The notes under the pieces: generated by a model
Database searches by the model: none
Told to the model about the DNA's origin: nothing
Seen by the model: only the letters and a program-made list of their open reading frames with translations
NCBI GenBank assembly: GCA_944323095.1
Contig: CALURE010000006.1
Location: 1-25,531, forward strand
Length of the DNA: 25,531 nucleotides
Direction: 5' to 3'
DNA from: Candidatus Gastranaerophilales bacterium
Lineage (GTDB): Bacteria; Cyanobacteriota; Vampirovibrionia; Gastranaerophilales; Gastranaerophilaceae
Shown here: in pieces, positions 22,026 to 25,531 of the stretch
Layout: each line of letters opens with the position of its first letter
Position numbering within the stretch: the stretch's first letter is position 1
Translations under genes and position numbers: made by a program

Positions 22026-22694
22026 TTATACCAATCCTTCTTTAAGAGCTTTGACGGCGGCCTGTGTTCTGTCATCAACGACAAGCTTTTGTATAATATT
22101 GCAAACATGCGCTTTTGCGGTGTGTTCGGATATAGTAAGCTCCTGTGCAATTTCGCTGTTAGATAACCCGTCAACAACAAGTTTTAACACTTCATATTCT
22201 CTCTGAGTAAGGTTTGCATGCTGCTCCTTAAACATTGCTCTTGACATTTGCCGCGGCGGTATTATGCCGCAGTTTTTTTCTCTAAGTATCGGGACTACCT
22301 GAGGATCAAGCCACATTGCGCCTTCACGTACGGTTTTAATTATCATTTTAAGGTAATCTGTGCTTATGTCTTTCAATACGTAAGCACAGGCCCCTGCATG
22401 GAGTGCATCCATAATTTCCTGTTCGCTTAAATGTGATGTTAAAATAATTATTTTGGCTTTAGAGTCAATTTCAAGAATTTTTTTCGCTGTATTAATTCCT
22501 GAAATATCCGGCAGACCGATATCCATTAATATTACATCAGGATGCTCAATGCGGAACTTTTCAACAGCTTCTTTGCCGCTTTGCGCTTCTGATGCTACTA
22601 TTATTTCATCCTGACCTTCAAATAGGGACTTCAGACCTACGCGGATAAGTTTTTGATCTTCTACCAATAATATTTTTACAGGTGTATTGTTCAT
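22026..22694 (-). CDS. NarL/FixJ-family response regulator
   Basis: 222 aa. Receiver domain at about 5-125: acidic residues near VEDQ (12-13), phospho-acceptor D58 in VILMDIGLPDISG, T87 and K108 (ILTSHLS, VLKDI). A linker follows, then a LuxR-type helix-turn-helix at about 162-217 (LTQREYEVLKLVVDGLSNSEIAQELTISEHTAKAHV). This is a phosphorylation-controlled transcription factor of the kind common in cyanobacteria. AAGGAG precedes the ATG. No histidine kinase is in the window, so it is an orphan here. The following 258-base gap on the other side holds only its promoter region. Confidence 0.95.
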   Translation of the reverse strand: MNNTPVKILLVEDQKLIRVGLKSLFEGQDEIIVASEAQSGKEAVEKFRIEHPDVILMDIGLPDISGINTAKKILEIDSKAKIIILTSHLSEQEIMDALHAGACAYVLKDISTDYLKMIIKTVREGAMWLDPQVVPILREKNCGIIPPRQMSRAMFKEQHANLTQREYEVLKLVVDGLSNSEIAQELTISEHTAKAHVCNIIQKLVVDDRTQAAVKALKEGLV

Positions 22695-22952
22695 ATCAAC
22701 TCCTTAAAATATATTTTCCGACATATCACTTATAAATCTTTATTTCGTCTGTTTAATCCTAAAATTGGTGTGAATAAGGTATTATATTGTGCAAATATGA
22801 TTAATAAGTATTATTTGGATTTATATGGGAAATGGTATTTTTTTGTATATTCTGTTTCAAACAATGAATAATATTTATATTGATAAAAAGAATTAAACAT
22901 GTTATCTTTATAATAGTTTTTAATATCAATTCAGGAGAAGCTTGTATCAAAA
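22695..22952. other. Divergent intergenic region, promoters only
   Basis: AT-rich spacer between two divergent genes. For the response regulator (minus) a TTAAAC-N16-TATAAG arrangement can be drawn. For the methyltransferase-like gene (plus) a TATAAT is at 22909-22914 and AGGAGAA at 22933-22939. A 24-codon frame at 22798 has no ribosome-binding site. I see no RNA gene. Confidence 0.5.
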
Positions 22953-23585
22953 ATGAACTTTGCATATATAAAAAAAATAAAAAACAAAACAGGCAGAAGT
23001 GAAAATGATTTCCCTTTAAGGCTTAGTTTGAACGAAAAAAACTTTTTAACAGGCTGTCTGATTGAAGCTGAAAATTATTTGGAATTTGGCAGCGGAGGGT
23101 CGACATTTTTGGCCTTGATGTCAGGATGTAAAAAAATTGTTTCTGTCGAATCGGATAATAATTGGATTGATAATTTAAAGACTTTCAGTTTAATACAGCA
23201 GGGTTTAGATGAGAAAAGGCTTTATTTTGAATATATCAATACAGGCAAAACAGGTGAGTGGGGTGTGCCTGTTGAGGAGAGTCAAAAAGAATTGTTTCCG
23301 GATTATTCAAAAAAAGTTTTTGAAAAGTTTGAAAATGATTACGGACTGGTATTTATAGACGGACGTTTCCGTGTAGCATGCGTTTTGCAGACAATTCTCA
23401 ATTGCAGAAAGGATGTTAAAATTGTTATGCACGATTACAACAACAGACCGGAATACCATTATATATTGAAATATTTAAATATAGATTATACCATTGACAC
23501 AATGGCTCAGTTTAGTATAAAAAACAATATAGATAAAAATGATGTTTTAATCTCTTATGAAAATTATAAGTATAATTACAGATAA
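22953..23585 (+). CDS. SAM-methyltransferase-like protein
   Basis: 210 aa. A Rossmann-type methyltransferase core: NYLEFGSGGSTFLAL (glycine-rich motif I, 44-51), acidic E66 after strand 2 (IVSVESDNNW), then YGLVFIDGRFRVAC (134-142) and an IVMHDYNNRPEY (158-168) segment, the DGRFR/HDY pair typical of methyltransferase-like proteins found in glycan gene clusters. The C-terminus is short, so no extra domain. AGGAGAA lies 13 bases before the ATG. The substrate is unknown; the GT2 gene two ORFs downstream suggests a surface glycan. It overlaps the next gene by 29 bases. Confidence 0.7.
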   Translation: MNFAYIKKIKNKTGRSENDFPLRLSLNEKNFLTGCLIEAENYLEFGSGGSTFLALMSGCKKIVSVESDNNWIDNLKTFSLIQQGLDEKRLYFEYINTGKTGEWGVPVEESQKELFPDYSKKVFEKFENDYGLVFIDGRFRVACVLQTILNCRKDVKIVMHDYNNRPEYHYILKYLNIDYTIDTMAQFSIKNNIDKNDVLISYENYKYNYR

Positions 23586-24177
23586 ATTACAGTTTTATAT
23601 TGTAAAACACAGTCTGGTAAAGCTGGAAAAGAAAATTGAAAATTTGAAAAATAATACATATTCTGATTTTTCCGAATTTGAAAAATGCTATCTGGATATT
23701 ATTAATGAAGGTACGTGCTTAAGAAAGAAAGTTCTTGAGACTTCTACCTGTTGGGATAAAAATTCGCTGAGTGTTTTAAATAATGAAACGCATGATCTGT
23801 CATTACTTTCAAAAGATTTAAAATGTTTTGAAAAGCTGTTTGAAATAAAAAAAATTCTGGTAACAAGGTATCAAATATATCTTAAAAGTCTTATAGATGA
23901 ATGCAATTATATTGATGCTATAAAAATCTGTGAGCGTATTTATAATCTTACCGGCAACAGTATATTTATATTAAGCATTTCAGATATATATTTAAAAAAA
24001 TTAAGACAGCCGGATCAAAGTTTGAAAATCTTAAAATCTGCAGAGCCGCAAATGAGTAAAATTGCGTTGTACTGGTGGACTCTTGCAGATGTTTATATGG
24101 CATTCAAAAATTATTATAATCAGGTGCTATGTATGCAAAAAGCAATTGAGATAGAAACGGAGGGCAAAAATGTGTAA
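23557..24177 (+). CDS. TPR-like helical protein, unknown
   Basis: 206 aa. The N-terminal half is charged and helical with no recognised motif (ENLKNNTYSDFSEFEKCYLD...). The C-terminal part (about 104-200) looks like two or three degenerate TPR units: YQIYLKSLIDECNYIDAI, SIFILSISDIYLKKLRQPDQ, ALYWWTLADVYMAFKNYYNQ. It lies in a 29-base overlap with the methyltransferase-like gene and an 8-base overlap with the GT2 gene, so coupled translation is likely. No Shine-Dalgarno precedes the ATG. It may scaffold the glycan enzymes; this is inference. Confidence 0.6.
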   Translation: MKIISIITDKLQFYIVKHSLVKLEKKIENLKNNTYSDFSEFEKCYLDIINEGTCLRKKVLETSTCWDKNSLSVLNNETHDLSLLSKDLKCFEKLFEIKKILVTRYQIYLKSLIDECNYIDAIKICERIYNLTGNSIFILSISDIYLKKLRQPDQSLKILKSAEPQMSKIALYWWTLADVYMAFKNYYNQVLCMQKAIEIETEGKNV

Positions 24178-25045
24178 ATTTTCCGTTATAGTTCCAGTGT
24201 ATAATGTGGAAAATTATTTAGAGAACTGCCTTATGTCTATCTTAAATCAGGATTATAGTGATATGGAGGTTTTGTGCATAAATGACTGCAGTACTGATAA
24301 TTCTTTTGAGATACTGAGTTCTTTCAAAGATGACAGGCTGAAAATACTTAACACTCCGGAAAACAGAGGGGTGTCTTTTGCGAGAAATTATGCAATGGAG
24401 CAGGCCAGGGGAAGTTATATTTTTTTTGTAGACAGTGATGATGTTATTTCGCTCAATACTTTTAAAATTCTTGATGAAGCAGTATCTTCCCGGCCACAGG
24501 CCGACAGTTTTTGTTTTGACTACAATGTTCATGTTGAAAAAGATAACCGTTATGAACATTACAGCGGATGTTCAAATTATCTCGGCAAAAGCGGATATTT
24601 TCTCGTAACTCCTGATAATATTTCTGATTTTCCTGCTTACATCTGGAATAAAGTATATAAAAAAGATGCGTTAAAAAATTTAAATCTAAAATTTACAGAG
24701 GGGTTGTATTTTCAATGTCCTGAATTTAATTTTAAGTTTTTTACGCAGTTAAAAAAAGTTTATTACATAAATGAAACTTTATATACTTATAATTTCAGAG
24801 GCAATTCAGCTCTGACCGGTATTTCTGCAGGTCATCCGGAGCGGTGTGAGGATATGTTTAAAATATTTTACCGGATTTATGAGTATGCGAAAGAAAAAAA
24901 TTTGTTAATTCCATATAGAAAAGAAATGTTGCGAATGATTGCAATGTGTATAAGTTTTCAAAAAATTCCGGAATTTCATGAAAGAGCTTTAAAATTATCA
25001 ACAGAATTGTTAAAAAAAGTTGATTTTCCTAACGCATTTAACTGA
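24170..25045 (+). CDS. Family 2 glycosyltransferase
   Basis: 291 aa. N-terminal GT-A fold: FSVIVPVYNVENYLENCLMS (1-20 region), ED-type VLCINDCSTDNSFEIL, then FFVDSDDV with the DxD-like DSDD at 88-91. The C-terminal part is helical and ends without a membrane anchor, so it is a soluble or peripheral enzyme transferring a sugar from a nucleotide donor, probably to a glycan or lipid carrier. GGAGGG (24159-24164) precedes the ATG at 24170, which overlaps the stop of the TPR-like gene by 8 bases. Sugar specificity cannot be told from sequence. The stop is followed by the repeat mosaic, with no convincing terminator. Confidence 0.92.
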   Translation: MCKFSVIVPVYNVENYLENCLMSILNQDYSDMEVLCINDCSTDNSFEILSSFKDDRLKILNTPENRGVSFARNYAMEQARGSYIFFVDSDDVISLNTFKILDEAVSSRPQADSFCFDYNVHVEKDNRYEHYSGCSNYLGKSGYFLVTPDNISDFPAYIWNKVYKKDALKNLNLKFTEGLYFQCPEFNFKFFTQLKKVYYINETLYTYNFRGNSALTGISAGHPERCEDMFKIFYRIYEYAKEKNLLIPYRKEMLRMIAMCISFQKIPEFHERALKLSTELLKKVDFPNAFN

Positions 25046-25531
25046 TAATACATAGAATGGGTTCTTATATCGCAATTTACACTAGAAATAGCCGCAATCG
25101 TCATCCCTGAAATAAATTCAGGGCAGGCTCTGAACTTGTTTGGCTGCTTTTGCCAAAATCTATGATTTCGTGCAAAATGTCCCAATGCGGGTAGAGCCAG
25201 CAAATAAGTTTTACTTTCGTGCGAAGTATCGATACCAGCTTGCCTTCCTGCCCTCTGAACTTCCGGTCTTCTGATAATCAGACACGTAGGGTGGGATAAG
25301 CGTATGCGTTCCCGCCAGAACAGATTTGTTTCGGAATCTATATCAAGATGCTGCCTTCGTAAGGACAGGCTCACTAAAATTTTTAAGATTCTGAAATAAA
25401 TTCAGGATTACAAAACTATTGGTTCGCTTTGTAAAACAAGTTCAGTATGATAATATTACGCATATTTGGTGTAAACTGGGTTAATTTTTTATAATTTTTT
25501 TTAATTAAATCTTAATATTTATTTATAGCAA
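25046..25531. repeat. Mosaic of dispersed palindromic repeats
   Basis: No gene is supported. Elements in order: the 21-base segment 25064-25084 (also at 21917-21937); CCCTGAA-N5-TTCAGGG (25105-25123) in a CGTCATCC context; CTGAACTTGTT (25130-25140) and its inverted copy AACAAGTTCAG (25435-25445); a palindrome around GGTGGGATAAGCG and CGTTCCCGCC (25290-25316), a form seen as dispersed repeats in diverse genomes; and a second exact copy of the 16-mer CTGAAATAAATTCAGG (25107-25122 and 25391-25406). The outermost inverted pair is CAATTTACACTA (25073-25084) against TGGTGTAAACTG (25467-25478). Confidence 0.75.

Noticed and set aside
21935..22180. 81-codon ORF on the minus strand at the start of the repeat
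   Set aside because: It overlaps the 3' part of the response-regulator gene in another frame and crosses the palindromes; no RBS.
22798..22872. 24-codon ORF in the spacer before the methyltransferase-like gene
   Set aside because: No ribosome-binding site and no promoter at a proper distance; too short to support.
24976..25374. 132-codon ORF on the minus strand overlapping the GT2 end and the repeat mosaic
   Set aside because: It reads through palindromic repeats (the residues CPEFISG come from the CCCTGAA-type palindrome), has no ribosome-binding site and starts and ends in unrelated sequence. Such ORFs arise wherever this repeat family occurs.
25046..25531. CRISPR array
   Set aside because: The repeated 16-mer occurs only twice, 284 bases apart, and is palindromic; there is no regular spacing.

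Overview
The window is a compact, AT-rich (roughly one third G+C by eye) bacterial chromosome segment that looks vertically inherited for most of its length. The best guess at the host is a gut-type non-photosynthetic cyanobacterial relative (Vampirovibrionia/Melainabacteria, Gastranaerophilales). This is inferred from the prepilin N-terminus (FTLAEVLITLGIIG), a DUF2993-like plus GerMN pair beside the translation genes, NarL-type regulation and the base composition. No rRNA or marker phylogeny is available here, so the assignment is moderate.

Layout. 1-723: the C-terminal part of a type IV pilin-like protein. 821-7649: a translation-centred run, prfA-ylxR-infB-rbfA-truB, continuing with overlapping or near-zero spacing into a secreted DUF2993-like protein, a membrane-anchored GerMN protein and an orphan HicB-like protein. 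7646-9090 (minus): an unusual regulator made of four consecutive GntR-type winged helices with no effector domain, then a small ribbon-helix-helix protein with a clean terminator. 9332-12824: pyrH-frr-cdsA-rnc-rpe, driven by a good TTTACA-N17-TAATAT promoter. 12810-13703: an acidic low-complexity protein on the minus strand and a 58-residue small ORF with its own terminator. 13881-18254: a YkgJ-type cysteine-cluster protein, a UDP-galactopyranose-mutase-like flavoprotein, galE (convergent, shared terminator) and an acyltransferase-3 membrane protein, plausibly a surface-glycan group. 18251-19280 (minus): a GNAT-like protein and a guanidinium exporter (gdx) under a clear guanidine-I (ykkC) riboswitch. 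19374-22694: an 18-residue-repeat helical protein, an exported ankyrin protein, a SulP transporter and an orphan NarL-family response regulator. 22953-25045: a methyltransferase-like protein, a TPR-like protein and a GT2 glycosyltransferase, overlapping one another. 25046-25531: no gene; a patchwork of palindromic dispersed-repeat fragments bounded by inverted 12-mers, related to a shorter repeat at 21917-22010.

Recurring themes. Several genes (prfA, the flavoprotein, the acyltransferase) have an extended -10 box that ends 6-9 bases before the start codon, so their mRNAs are predicted to be leaderless or nearly so. Others have a normal AGGAG-type site. TAGTG and TAATG stop/start overlaps couple neighbouring genes, and two convergent pairs share their stop codons through a 4-base palindrome.

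The most unusual items are the four-winged-helix GntR protein, the mosaic repeat element and its partial copy, and the set of predicted leaderless promoters. I see no CRISPR array, tRNA, rRNA, transposase or phage gene.
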